Made by a program: the position numbers and the translations under genes. From Aedes albopictus (Eukaryota > Arthropoda > Insecta > Diptera > Culicidae): 64,000 nucleotides of DNA. Each line of letters begins with the position of its first letter. Position 1 is the stretch's first letter. The stretch lies in the NCBI RefSeq assembly GCF_035046485.1, contig NC_085138.1, positions 19,659,440-19,723,439 of the forward strand, read 5' to 3'. Shown one piece after another: positions 34,030-46,974 of this stretch. The notes under the pieces were generated by a model. It worked only from the letters and a program-made list of their open reading frames with translations, was not told the origin of the DNA and did no database searches.

Positions 34030-36340
34030 CCGGAAAATTTCACTTTATCCAGACGCAATTAGGTGTACGCGATATAATTTCACTACTTCCAAGTAGAAAC
34101 AGCCGTTTTACGCTTAGATTCACGAGATATTCTTCCAAGCGAAAATTCGATCACATTTTCTAACATTCTTCATGATGACGCTTTCAAACGCACGCCTTTT
34201 CATCACGAAAGGTTTCACTCGATCAGATTAGAACAAAACAATAACAATACGGCATTGACGAATGACGGATCGATGGCATGACAACATGACATTTCCAATA
34301 ATGCCCAACGTGATTCAATGGGAGCTTGCATACAATGTTGTATGTGAAGCCCTACAAATGTTCTGACGACATATGAGTTACTTCTATTTGAATTCAGTGT
34401 TGCTAGTTACTCTATTCGATTAGCATATTAATCATATTAAACTACACAGTTGAATTAGACATATCGATATAGAAACAAACTAAAACTGTGTTTAAGTTTA
34501 ACATAGCTAACAAAATCTTAATGTCCTCTTTTTGTTATACCGATTCGCAAGCGGATTTTATGACACCAAGTTATAAATTAACCAACACACTCACAAAAAA
34601 GTCATGGCCTACTCGCTCGCCACTGAGAGAAGCACTTACCTTACCCAAGCCATGTGTTGTGTTGAGTCGCAAGTTTTGTCGGATGTAAAGTAAGCTTTTA
34701 CGAGCGCACTCTTCCTGCGATTGTCGTCCGGTACTGCGAGGGGCATTCGTAAAAGTGTTCAGCTGTTGCTGAGCCACTTCCATACCATCTTAAACTCTAC
34801 CTTTCGTGATTTGCATGAAATTATCCATTACGCGCGCCCACCGCCAAATGGCAAGAGTTTCAGCTATAATCGTTTCACCTGGTAACACCTCAAATTGCAA
34901 TCGCATCAATGAATGGAACTGGCCTCCTCCCACATCGTCGAACCTCTTCGAGAAGGGGGGCGAGGAAGAAGAGCTTTGCTATTTCTTTATCAGCGATCGC
35001 CATTATAATACCGCTCATGTCAACCGCATAAACTTGTCGATTTTACGACCCCAGCCAATAAATAGTGTTGCTAGCTGCTGCTAGCAGCAGCACCAAGCTG
35101 TGACATTTTTACAACAACCAACCAACAACATTCGAAGCGAAGTGAAGTGCTGCTAAATCAAAGTAAGCCGGTTACAGCCAGTATCCGCCGATAGGCTCGG
35201 CGGCTTATGAATGAACCTACCGTGCGCGCATTCGTGCGATCATTCGAGGCACGGGCTTGGCCCAAAGAAGGCACACGCAGCCACGCACCTGACTCAACAA
35301 CGGTGGTGTGCTGCGATCCCATAGGGCACAGTGGGTAAAACGGGTCAAAATGCGATGTATGCGCTACAACGAATTCAGGCAAATACCGCCGAAGGGTTAC
35401 AGGTTTGGCTTCTCGTGTTTTCGCTCGCTAAATCAAGGTTTTGGAGTTGCTTCGCTCCTTTATCCTGCTTTGAGTGCCATCTTCGATCCACTGATATCTC
35501 TAGGACCTCAGCTCAATCCATATTATTCTCGCGCAGGACGACGAAAGGCTCCGTGATTGATACTCTACGCTGCAACCGCCAAGTTCCCAAGACCATGGTA
35601 TCCTATGATGAGCTCACGATCTAAAATTGTTACGAGAGATTCTCAAAATTGTGTTTCTCAAGATATTAAATCCATGGATTTAAATGAGATCTCCTACAGG
35701 ATTTTCTGTAGCATCTATTATCAAGAGAATTCTAAGAGATGCCTTGAGGACATCACACTGGAGCTTCTGTATTTTTTTGTGACTCTGCGAGTATCTACTT
35801 GTCTACTTTGATCCGATTTGGTCTACTGTGCACTTTGTAAACTTGTCGTATTAACATTCCAGCGTTGTCAGTCGGATTATTGCCAACGAGAAGGCTTTCG
35901 CACTCCGCACTCCTGAAATGAAACACCACGAGGTATCGACTTACTTACAAAATGATTATTCTCCGAGCCGAAGATCAATGTCAGGTCTTACCCACTATCG
36001 CAGGTGGTAGCTACCAGGGAGCTATGCCAGACTCTGTGCCGCCAGCCTCAGCTACCTTGGGATGGATGAGCAAAAACATCATTGGAAGGCCGGGAGGTAG
36101 CACAGAAGTAGGCACAGGTCGCACTAACTAAGTGTTTTACGATGATGATGATGATTTGTTGTCGAATGCGAAATTCGAAAATAATTGGGATTTACTCGAG
36201 GTGGGTAATAAATGGTTGGTGATATTCGTTCAGAGGCTTGGTAATTGCTGTCGCGGAGGGTGGCATTGAGCGGTTTCTTAATAATAGGGCGGCTTAACGG
36301 TTGAAGATTCTCAGGAACTATAGATTTAAAAGAAGCTTAG
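34030..36340. other. Intergenic DNA, no gene seen
   Basis: Short open frames here (66-97 codons) have no recognisable motifs. An 18-bp perfect palindrome, GCTGCTGCTAGCAGCAGC, lies at about 35074-35091. A (GAT)n patch lies at about 36140. Confidence 0.4.
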
Positions 36341-36355
36341 TGGTTTTAAAAAGCA

Positions 36356-39300
36356 TCGAAATTCGAAATCGAATTGAATCGAAATCGAATCGAAACCGAA
36401 TCGAAATCGAATCGAAATCGCATCGAAATCGAATCGAAATCGAATCGAAATCGAATCGAAATCGAATCGAAATCGAATCGAAATTGAATCGAAATCGAAT
36501 CGAAATCGAATCGAAATTGAATCGAAATCGAATCGAAATCGAATCGAAATCGAATCGAAATCGAATCGAAATCGAATCGAAATCGAATCGAAATCGAAAT
36601 CGAATCGAAATCGAATCGAAATCGAATCGAAATCGAATCGAAATCGAATCGAAATCGAATCGAAATCGAATCGAAATCGAATCGAAATCGAATCGAAATC
36701 GAATCGAAATCGAAATCGAATCAAAATCGAATCGAAATCGAATCGAAATCGAATCGGAATCGAATCGAAATCGAATCGAAATCGAATCGAAATCGAATTG
36801 AAATCGAATCGAAATCGAATCGAAATCGAATCAAAATCGAATCGAAATCGAATCGAAATCAAATCGAAATCGAATCGAAATCGAATCGAAATCGAATCGG
36901 AATCGAATCGAAATCGAATCGAAATCGAATCGAAATCGAATCGAAATCGAATCGAAATCGAATCGAAATCGAATCGAAATCGAATCGAAATCGAATCGAA
37001 ATCGAATCGAAATCGAATCGAAATCGAATCGAAATCGAATCGAAATCGAATCGAATCGAAATCGAATCGAAATCGAATCGAAATCGAATCGAAATCGAAT
37101 CGAAATCGAATCGAAATCGAAATCGAATCGAAATCGAATCGAAATCGAATCGAAATCGAATCGAAATCGAATCGAAATCGAATCGAAATCGAATCGAAAT
37201 CGAATCGAAATCGAATCGAAATCGAATCGAAATCGAATCGAAATCGAAATCGAATCAAAATCGAATCGAAATCGAATCGAAATCGAATCGGAATCGAATC
37301 GAAATCGAATCGAAATCGAATCGAAATCGAATTGAAATCGAATCGAAATCGAATCGAAATCGAATCAAAATCGAATCGAAATCAAATCGAAATCGAATCG
37401 AAATCGAATCGAAATCGAATCGGAATCGAATCGAAATCGAATCGAAATCGAATCGAAATCGAATCGAAATCGAATCGAAATCGAATCGAAATCGAATCGA
37501 AATCGAATCGAAATCGAATCGAAATCGAATCGAAATCGAATCGAAATCGAATCGAAATCGAATCGAAATCGAATCGAAATCGAATCGAATCGAAATCGAA
37601 TCGAAATCGAATCGAAATCGAATCGAAATCGAATCGAAATCGAATCGAAATCGAATCGAAATCGAATCGAAATCGAATCGAAATCGAATCGAAATCGAAT
37701 CGAAATCGAATCGAAATCGAATCGAAATCGAATCGAAATCGAATCGAAATCGAATCGAAATCGAATCGAAATCGAATCGAAATCGAATCGAAATCGAATC
37801 GAAATCGAATCGAAATCGAATCGAAATCGAATCGAAATCGAATCGAAATCGAATTGAAATCGAATCGAAATCGAATCGAAATCGAATCGAAATCGAATCG
37901 AAATCGAATCGAATCGAAATCGAATCGAAATCGAATCGAAATCGAATCGAAATCGAATCGAAATCGAATCGAAATCGAATCGAAATCGAATCGAAATCGA
38001 ATCGAAATCGAATCGAAATCGAATCGAAATCGAATCGAAATCGAATCGAAATCGAATCGAAATCGAATCGAAATCGAATCGAAATCGAATCGAAATCGAA
38101 TCGAAATCGAATCGAAATCGAATCGAAATCGAATCGAAATCGAATCGAAATCGAATCGAAATCAAATCGAAATCGAATCGAAATCGCATCGAAATCGAAT
38201 CGAAATCGAATCGAAATCGAATCGAAATCGAATCGAAATCAAATCGTAATCGAATCGAAATCGAATCGAAATCGAATCGAAATCGAATCGAAATCGAATC
38301 GAAATCAAATCGAAATCGAATCGAAATCGAATCGAAATCGAATCGAAATCGAATCGAAATCGAATCGAAATCGAATCGAAATCGAATCGAAATCGAATCG
38401 AAATCGAATCGAAATCGAATCGAAATCGAATCGAAATCGAATCGAAATCGAATCGAAATCGAATCGAAATCGAATCGAAATCGAATCGAAATCGAATCGA
38501 AATCGAATCGAAATCGAATCGAAATCGAATCGAAATCGAATCGAAATCGAATCGAAATCGAATCGAAATCGAATCGAAATCGAATCGAAATCGAATCGAA
38601 ATCGAAATCGAATCGAAATCGAATCGAAATAGAATCGAAATCGAATCGAAATCGAATCGAAATCGAATCGAAATCGAATCGAAATCGAATCGAAATCGAA
38701 TCGAAATCGAATCGAAATCGAATCGAAATCGAATCGAAATCGAATCGAAATCGAATCGAAATCGAATCGAAATCGAATCGAAATCGAATCGAAATCGAAT
38801 CGAAATCGAATCGAAATCGAATCGAAATCGAATCGAAATCGAATCGAAATCGAATCGAAATCGAATCGAAATCGAATCGAAATCGAATCGAAATCGAATC
38901 GAAATCGAATCGAAATCGAATCGAAATCGAATCGAAATCGAATCGAAATCGAATCGAAATCGAATCGAAATCGAATCGAAATCGAATCGAAATCGAATCG
39001 AAATCGAATCGAAATCGAATCGAAATCGAATCGAAATCGAATCGAAATCGAATCGAAATCGAATCGAAATCGAATCGAAATCGAATCGAAATCGAATCGA
39101 AATCGAAATCGAATCGAAATCGAATCAAAATCGAATCGAAATCGAATCGAAATCGAATCGAAATCGAATCGAAATTGAATCGAAATCGAAATCGAATCGA
39201 AATCGAATCGAAATCGAATCGAAATCGAATCAAAATCGAATCGAAATCGAATCGAAATTGAATCGAAATCGAATCGAAATCGAATCGAAATCGAATCGAA

Positions 39301-40396
39301 ATCGAATCGAAATCGAATCGAAATCGAATCGAAATCGAATCGAAATCGAATCGAAATCGAATCGAAATCGAATCGAAATCGAATCGAAATCGAATCGAAA
39401 TCGAATCGAAATCGAATCGAAATCGAATCGAAATCGAATCGAAATCGAATCGAAATCGAATCGAAATCGAATCGAAATCGAATCGAAATCGAATCGAAAT
39501 CGAATCGAAATCGAATCGAAATCGAATCGAAATCGAATCGAAATCGAATCGAAATCGAATCGAAATCGAATCGAAATCGAATCGAAATCGAATCGAAATC
39601 GAATCGAAATCGAATCGAAATCGAATCGAAATCGAATCGAAATCGAATCGAAATCGAATCGAAATCGAATCGAAATCGAATCGAAATCGAATCGAAATCG
39701 AATCGAAATCGAATCGAAATCGAATCGAAATCGAATCGAAATCGAATCGAAATCGAATCGAAATCGAATCGAAATCGAATCGAAATCGAATCGAAATCGA
39801 ATCGAAATCGAATCGAAATCGAATCGAAATCGAATCGAAATCGAATCGAAATCGAATCGAAATCGAATCGAAATCGAATCGAAATCGAATCGAAATCGAA
39901 TCGAAATCGAATCGAAATCGAATCGAAATCGAATCGAAATCGAATCGAAATCGAATCGAAATCGAATCGAAATCGAATCGAAATCGAATCGAAATCGAAT
40001 CGAAATCGAATCGAAATCGAATCGAAATCGAATCGAAATCGAATCGAAATCGAATCGAAATCGAATCGAAATCGAATCGAAATCGAATCGAAATCGAATC
40101 GAAATCGAATCGAAATCGAATCGAAATCGAATCGAAATCGAATCGAAAACGAATCGAATCGAAATTGAATCGAAATCGAATTGAAATCGAATCGAAATCG
40201 AATCAAAACCAAATCGAAATCAAATCGAAATCGAAGCAAAATCGAATCGAAATCGAAATGTAATCGAAATCGAATCGAAATAGACTCGAAATCAAATCGA
40301 AATCGAATCAAAATCGAATCGAAATCGAATCAAAATCGAATCGAAATCTAATCGAAATCTAATCTAAATCTAATCGAAATCGAATCGAAATCGAGT
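36356..40396. repeat. ~4-kb satellite array of 11-bp unit GAATCGAAATC
   Basis: About 365 tandem copies of GAATCGAAATC. Variants (TCAAAATC, GGAATC, AATTGAA, and 5- or 6-bp length changes) cluster at the two edges, while 38.3-40.1 kb is almost perfectly uniform. A higher-order duplication of ~0.53 kb exists at 36.6-37.6 kb. The unit has no stop in most frames, so very long frames appear on both strands (up to 668 codons) with an 11-residue period. These are a by-product of the repeat. Confidence 0.97.
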
Positions 40397-40399
40397 CCA

Positions 40400-41140
40400 A
40401 CTATAAGTTCATCAATTATATCTCATTTCCGAACTGAAGATTATTCCTCGGAATTATTCACAGACCTTGGCGTTTGTCCAAGCACTTGTTCGCGCTGAGT
40501 GAAAAATCGCACCCAACTGAAAGAAGATCAATCAACCACACGACACAGCGCGAACCCAGTCGCTCAACGGTGCGTGAAAGGAGCTCGGCATTAGTATGCA
40601 TAACAAATTTACTGAAAAAAAAAATGCAAAGCGCGAAGATCATGATCCCACACACGCTCGCATCGCAGCAGAACGCAGAAGGAATGTGCAACAACGAACC
40701 CGCAAAGCCAAAGCCAAAGCCATGTCGCGCGCGATCGCGAATGAGAGAACAAAGTAAACGACGCGCAATCATCGCAAAGAGCTGAGCGAGGAGGGGAACG
40801 CGCGAAGCGAAAGGAGAACGCCGTGGCTCCAAAAAATCAACCGATCGATTCTCACACGCCCATCGCCATCGCCATCGTCGTTCCCCCTCATGTGTGTCGA
40901 TCGTCGTGTAGATCGATCGATCGATCGATCACCACACCACGCTGCTATGTGCGGAGAAGTGGGCAAGTGTAGTGGGACATCCACCCCTCGAAATGTGGAC
41001 GTGGCTTCAGGCAGGCAGGCAGACTGATAGGCAGGAGGCTAAATCGAAACATCGAATGGGAAACAAATTCGCTTGGCGAGGTGCACAGTGGGGAGGAACT
41101 GATGAAAATGTGGAAAAAATCTGTACGTGTGTACTCTAGA
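40400..41140. other. GC-richer unique DNA with (GATC)5
   Basis: Includes GATC repeated five times at 40911-40930 and a CGCCAT triplet patch just before it. A 103-codon frame (40474-40785, +) has no recognisable domain. The base composition could fit a host regulatory or untranslated region. Confidence 0.35.
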
Positions 41141-41142
41141 TT

Positions 41143-41205
41143 GCACAGAAAAAAAATATGTAAAATTCAGCGAAAAATCATGCACATAAAGGGAATGCTA
41201 GAGTT
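41143..41205 (-). mobile_element. End fragment of a repeat also present at 47.93-47.99 kb
   Basis: The segment from CACAGAAAAAAAATATG to TAAAGGGAATGCTAGAGTT is matched in reverse complement at 47926-47992. It abuts the inverted-end element at 41206. Confidence 0.65.
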
Positions 41206-41503
41206 ACCCAAGTAACCAGTAAGCATTTAAAATAGCATTCCTTCAGCATTATAGTAGCCTTTACGACAAGGCGTTTAATGCTATTTAGCCGTATATGCAC
41301 CTATAGTGCTACCTCACAGCAGGTTTTGGCAAAATAACGGGCTGTCTTAGTGCTACCCCTTCAGGAATGTCGTGACGAAATGTCAAAGAAGCGTAACGCC
41401 TCGTCGAGCAAAAAAAAAACAAAAATAGATTGACGTCTGCTTCTCGTTCTCTCAGCCTGCTTCCCCGCTTCATCGTCCTTCCATATTTCAGCTTGTACTA
41501 GGT

Positions 41504-42668
41504 TAAAGTGGCCACACGTCCCGGATTGTGCGGGACAGTCCCGGATTCAAGCAACCTGTCCCGCATTTACAAGCGTCCCGGAAACGTCCCGGATTTATAT
41601 AATTAGGCAATTATATTCATGTAATACATTTTTAAAATTTTTCTATCACAGACAAACAGACGTCGCACTCTAGTCACTTCTCATCGTTACCTTTTTTAAC
41701 GGCTAGTTCAAATATTTTGTAGTTCGCAAATCGCTCGGTTGCGGCGCTCGCATCGTTTTTGCTCCTGTTTGACGTTTGCTCACTACCGCCGCCTACTGAG
41801 TGATTTGCGTAACACAGCTTGGTTAGCATTGGGCGATTATATTTTCGTGACGATGGTTTTTATCGCAATTTGTTCCAAGTGATACGTCTGTTTGTCTGTG
41901 CTTCTATCTTTCCTAGCTGATTGAAAAAAAAAGAAGTTTAGTATGGAATTCTGCTTAAGATATTATATTACGCTTTTTTTTTTGATTTTCCAGGTAAAAA
42001 AACATTCCCATATCAATTTGTTTAATGTATGTTATAAAGTTTTCGTCATTTTAAAGTCCTTCCTGCCTGATCATAAGCATTATTCTGTGAATTTCGAAAT
42101 ATCTGAAACTTCAGACATTTTTGGGATATTTCGAAATTAGTGCAATGATGTTGTTTCCCGCGTGATGTTGCAACATTTACTTCTGAGAATACATCAAAAG
42201 GCTGTGCAAAAGGTGTACTGAAATTATTATAAAACATAATAGCTACGATATTTTTGAATAGTATTTGTAACAAATTATTTTATTCTGATTGCCAATAAAC
42301 ATAGAACAGGTATTCCAATAGTTGATTTTGTACAGTGTCATTTTTCTTTATTTCTTTGTAGTTACGTAGCCAGGGGGAGGGGATTTCGGGCTATGCATCT
42401 CTTTGAGCCTAAATCTGTTGAACAAATTTCTAGGTTGAAACCCTTTTTAACTTATTTTTTTTCGGCTGCGCCGCTTTCTTGCGATAGTACTGTTGTATAT
42501 GACTGCATTATTTGTTGCTGTTTACGCAATGTGAGTATTGATTTAAAAAAATGTTCCATTAGAATCGAAAACCGGTCCCAAATTTAGTCCTTATTGGAAA
42601 AAACTTACGTAAGTTTTAATATTTAACATGTTGTCCCGCATTTGAGCAAAATTTATCTGGTCACTTTA
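41504..42668. mobile_element. 1.17-kb non-autonomous hAT element, 8-bp TSD
   Basis: Ends TAAAGTGGCCA and, in reverse complement, TAAAGTGACCA, flanked by TACTAGGT on both sides (41496-41503, 42669-42676). GTCCCGG/GTCCCGC words repeat subterminally. The interior is AT-rich, with an imperfect palindrome around ATTTCGAAATATC at 42092-42138 and no transposase. Confidence 0.9.
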
Positions 42669-43331
42669 TACTAGGTGGTATTTTTTTTGCTAATTTTTGT
42701 AGTGATGTGGGTTTGAACTTACAATCCGGAGATTGATCAATCATATCTGCTTCTGATTCTGTTGCTCCTGATCCACGATGCTACAACTGTTCCGGTGGCG
42801 TGCGTTGATTATAATACCAATATAAAAAATGATTGAATAACAGCTTCAGTTGCAACATCCAAAACTTTTTTTCCAAGAGATATTTCATTGTGGTAGAGCA
42901 TTACCATCCATTCTTTTATCTGTGAAATATGATTCTCTCTCCCCTCTTTCAAACAATCTTATGATCTACCAAAGCACCCACATATTCGGCACACATTTTC
43001 CGGCGAAATGATAATTGGTGATTTTTTGATGGACAAGTTCCCAATCCAATCTAGCTACAGTAATGTTTTCTGCGGAACTTTAGGATGAGTAGGGGAAAAT
43101 GAAGAAACAAATCGGATGCACAAATTTGTCAACAGAAACATAGGCTCTGTAAGAGAGAGACAATATGTGTTGCCAAATCCATAACACATCTCCCAACCTC
43201 TTTGTTCTTAGCATTTAAATAGCAGTTGAAAAGCATTCTGATTGCTCCCAAGTGAAAACACCTTAAGCAGTTGAAATGCTAATTAACAGCAAAAAGCTTT
43301 TGAGCAGCACAGCTTATGCTAACTCAAGGCA

Positions 43332-43383
43332 ATTATGCATTCGAACTGCTTCCGTAGGGCAGCAAGCAGTTCAAATGCATAAT
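43332..43383. repeat. Hairpin, 20-bp arms
   Basis: ATTATGCATTCGAACTGCTT and AAGCAGTTCAAATGCATAAT are inverted copies with one mismatch, separated by 12 nt. The hairpin lies in the right subterminal part of the 41206-43434 element. Confidence 0.75.
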
Positions 43384-43435
43384 ACGGGCTGATGCACGGC
43401 TTATTCAAATGCTTAGTGATTACCTGGGTGGTGGG

Positions 43436-43655
43436 TGCCCATATAGCCGAGGCGGTAAACGCACGGGTATTCAGTATGACCATGCTGAGGGTGACGGGTT
43501 CGATTCCCGGTCGGTCCAGGATCTTTTCGTAAAGGAAATTTCCTTGACTTCCTTGGGCATAGAGTATCTTCGTGCCTGCCACACGATATACGCATGCAAA
43601 ATGGTCATTGGCAGAGGAAGCTCTCTAATCTAATCTAATAATCTAATCTAATCTC
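43436..43655 (+). mobile_element. tRNA-derived SINE, Feilai-like, pentamer tail
   Basis: The head has A box TAGCCGAGGCGGTAAACGC and B box GGTTCGATTCC. The body includes TTGGGCATAGAGTATCTTCG and TGGTCATTGGCAGAGGAAGC. The latter also occurs at 47.64 kb. It ends in a (TAATC)n tail at about 43622-43652. The family name is by recollection of Aedes Feilai. Confidence 0.8.
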
Positions 43656-43659
43656 ACAC

Positions 43660-46600
43660 TAACGCAGCCATTACTTGAATGCATCCTGGAAAATGAAGAC
43701 TTTTCAAGTCTATCATTTTTCTTGTCTAACGGCCAGGCCAACTGCGCAGCATGTACCGCAGAGAAGATTTCAAGGGATAGAAAGATTTCAACATAGTCAA
43801 TATTTGAAAACATTCTACACCTTGAAATCGAGGGGAAAGATGGAAGCGTGGACCTCCCGTACCAAACGCTTCCAGATGACGATATAGATATTAAAACATG
43901 TTCGCATGTATTATTATGGTGATGTATACGGTGATTTGCTAAAGAATATTAATTAGTGCGCCAGGAATGGTGGTTCTTCACTGAAAAGAGAATAAAGTAT
44001 TATGTAATATATACTGAATAAGGCATAAGTGATACGCTCGTTACAGTTACTATTTTTTAAAACATGGTATTATTATACAATGAAATTACCTGAATCCTCC
44101 TGAAACAAAAAGGTTTATTAGAAGTTAAAAACAAAACCATAAATTTAAACATAACCATTACAAAAATACATCAAATTTCAATCTGGTATGCTACCACTTT
44201 AGGCAGTAGAATAGCAAGATTAAAATTTGATGCAATGTGGTAGATCTTACACCGTAACGCACCGTTTTTAGGTGATCTACCCACGTTACGGGTAAATCCG
44301 TCATGAATGAACTTCATAGTTCAAAATTGCGTTTTGTCAGCATGAAATCTAAACATTAGAAACAATTTCTGGCTCAAATAGTTATCTTTTTCTTTTTCTC
44401 AGATCTGAACGGATATAAGCGAAAATATATTGGTTCAATTGCTCATGAGACAGCACAACCATGTTCTCGATTGATTATCCTTTGAGAGTGTAGAGTGATT
44501 TGGTGAGGATTTCCTCAATTATTCTCTGATAAAAGCTCCAAATATTTTTGTCTTTGAAGAAAAAATCAGTCGAAAAGTGTTTTACGGTATTCTTAAACAA
44601 CTACATATTGTAAAAATTCACATTTTTTTGCAGATTTTTGGGAGATATCATTTCGAGGAATCTCAAGGAGTTTCGTTATAAATAATACAGGACTTCTACA
44701 AAAGCATGCTTCACCAACAAATATTTGCCGAATGCAGTTATTATTTTTTTAAGTATTTCTTCAGACAATATTTGAGAAGTACTGTAAAAAATATAACAGA
44801 CATTCACAAGGGTTTAAACCACATTTTTTAGGGTTGCATTTGTTATACATTCCTTAAAGAATTTTATCAGACACACAAAGTCTAACGGAGTTTCTTCCAA
44901 GAACGGCACCAGAATAGCATACGGAATATCTCGCAAAAAAAAAAATCATATACAAATTATGACATGTATATTACAGGAACATAAGGCTTTCAGCATGTTC
45001 ATTGAACATTTTAACGTAAACTCCGTCAAGAGTTTTACTAAGAATTGTCTTGATTTTCTTAAAAAAAACACTGATTTTCTTTATTGTTGAGGATATCATC
45101 CCAAACTTCTGTTTGTTCTGTACTCCCATGAATCGTATGCTAAAAAATACAACATTTTATTTTGCTCCAGTAACACAAAACTTGATGTACATTATTCTAA
45201 ATATCAACTTTTGTTTTACTTACTAACTAGATTTCAGGACACTGGAAATAGTTGAAAATAGTGACTTTTTAACAGAAAAAGTGACTTTAGTTGAAAAGTC
45301 TTGAAAATAGTGACTTTATAGTGACTTACACTAAATAGTGACTCGCTACCAGGCCTGCAAATGGCTTTATGCCAAGTGACCTTCTGCCAAACGACTTTAT
45401 GCCAAATGACACAGACCCGCTAATAACTATGTGGGGTCAAAAACTAAGAGAAATCGGTTCGATTTGGAATTTATTACAGCTGATTGAATTTGAAAAAGTG
45501 TGCGCAGAATATAGGCCCTCAACTGAGAAAAAAAAAAACTTTGAACAACTGAATGCAACGAGGACGACATTTTTGAAGAATTCCTGAATATATTTTGGAG
45601 ACAGTGCCTGATACAAAAGTTTTTTAAAGTGAGCATACATTTAAATAGAATACAGATACATACGTACTCTATAGGAATGAATAAACGAAAATAATATGAA
45701 TCTAAAAGAAAAACAGAAAAAAAAGCCTAAGCAACCCCCGGAAAAATCTCGAAGGACAAAGTTTTTTCTTTAAGCCACGGTAACGTTGAGTGCTTCCAGT
45801 GAGCTACTGAATCTATTCAGAAGTTTTTTATTTGTGATCATAGAAGCACATCTATAGTTCCATAATCTATATGGTTTTCAGTGTTTTATTCATGAAAACT
45901 ATCTTATTTTAGGCTTATTATGAGGAGTTAGTCTTATGACTGTTAATTTCCGACTACTGTGAGGGAAAACTGCTAATAATTCCAAAAATAATCCAGGTTT
46001 CGATATGAATTAAGCTGGGCCACTTGTATTTGGGGAATTGTAGATCTAAAAAACGATCCCAGGAAATATTTTTTCATAAAAATTACTTAGAGTAAAATTA
46101 TGTTTTGAATATAGTGTGAATGGACAATAAGCACAGCAAAAAAAATTCTTATGATATCACATCATTTTCGCTGCACATCAGTCGCGTCGTACGAAATTAC
46201 GTTAGAAATTGGATACGTCGCCAGAAATTACGCGACTGGATATTACAAAATTATTTGCTGTGAGGCTATAAGTTTATTATGGTCTTGTGAACCATATTTG
46301 TCAAAAGTTTAATGTCGTAACTTGTTTTGACCATACCTTTGATGAATATAATTTTGTTTCTTGTGAAAATATCAGCCCGTAACCTGTGAAATTTGTAAAT
46401 GTTTACGATTATTGGTTTGTGCAGAATAGAATGGCACGAATTTCACAATCAGGTCAAAATTTTATCTTGAAGAAATAAAAACTGATTTTTTTCATATTTT
46501 TCCTACAAAAAACAATAAATAAGCTTCATTTGCTTCTTACAACATTTTTTTTCTAGGTGAAACCGTTTTTGATCTGCAGCCGATTGAAAGTGTACTGATT

Positions 46601-46755
46601 CTAAAGTGCGCAGGCTTTAATTACTCACACTGAACAGGAAAAAACTAATTGCAAATACATAGAGATGCAAAAGTAATGCACTTTACCGGAAAAGTCTACT
46701 TATAAGATGATATAAATTTGTTCGTGAGCGAAATTAGGATCACTTTGGTCTTACA
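43660..46755. other. AT-rich intergenic DNA, no gene seen
   Basis: Short direct repeats of TAGTGACTT occur at 45259-45345. A GGCTTTATGCCAAGTGAC-like word repeats just after (45363-45410). Frames of 60-75 codons lack motifs. Nothing else was supported. Confidence 0.45.
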
Positions 46756-46759
46756 CTAA

Positions 46760-46970
46760 AGGGCTGTTTGCAGTTCAGAAGGAATTTCTCGGCCTATCTT
46801 GATGCATGGGGAAAACTTGCCTGAATCGCTCAAGAAACGGGTTTTCTTCGGTCGCAGTACGCAGTTGCGAAGAAATGACAATTCAAATCGCAGTCACTGT
46901 AGAAAGTTTCTGCCAGGAATCGGCCAAGAACTTTCTTGAGCCGATTCCATTTGAACACGAAACTGGGCTG
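46760..46970 (-). mobile_element. 211-bp MITE, copy 2
   Basis: Reverse-complement relative of 33815-34025 with the same 211-bp length and TAA on both sides (46757-46759, 46971-46973). Internal matches include TCGGCCTATCTTGATGCATG and GCAGTACGCAGTTGCGAAGA. Confidence 0.82.
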
Positions 46971-46974
46971 TAAT

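Larger units (their letters stand above)
41206..43434. mobile_element. 2.2-kb inverted-end element carrying a nested hAT
   Basis: Left ACCCAAGTAACCAGTAAGCA and right, in reverse complement, ACCCAGGTAATCACTAAGCA agree over about 30 bp. TAGCATTT- and AAATGCT-type words recur near both ends. The nested hAT (41504-42668) accounts for about half its length. No transposase was seen. Target duplication unresolved. Confidence 0.65.

Noticed and set aside
36326..40311. Open frames of 310-668 codons on both strands
   Set aside because: They are exact by-products of an 11-bp satellite without stops. Both strands are open simultaneously and no domain is present.
36356..40396. Telomeric repeat array
   Set aside because: The unit GAATCGAAATC does not resemble insect TTAGG, and unique or TE sequence flanks both sides.
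23262..44293. Shared 22-bp motif containing CAACGTGGGTAGATCACC at 23.26 kb and, inverted, at 44.27 kb
   Set aside because: Too short, with no supporting flanking similarity, to call a repeat family.
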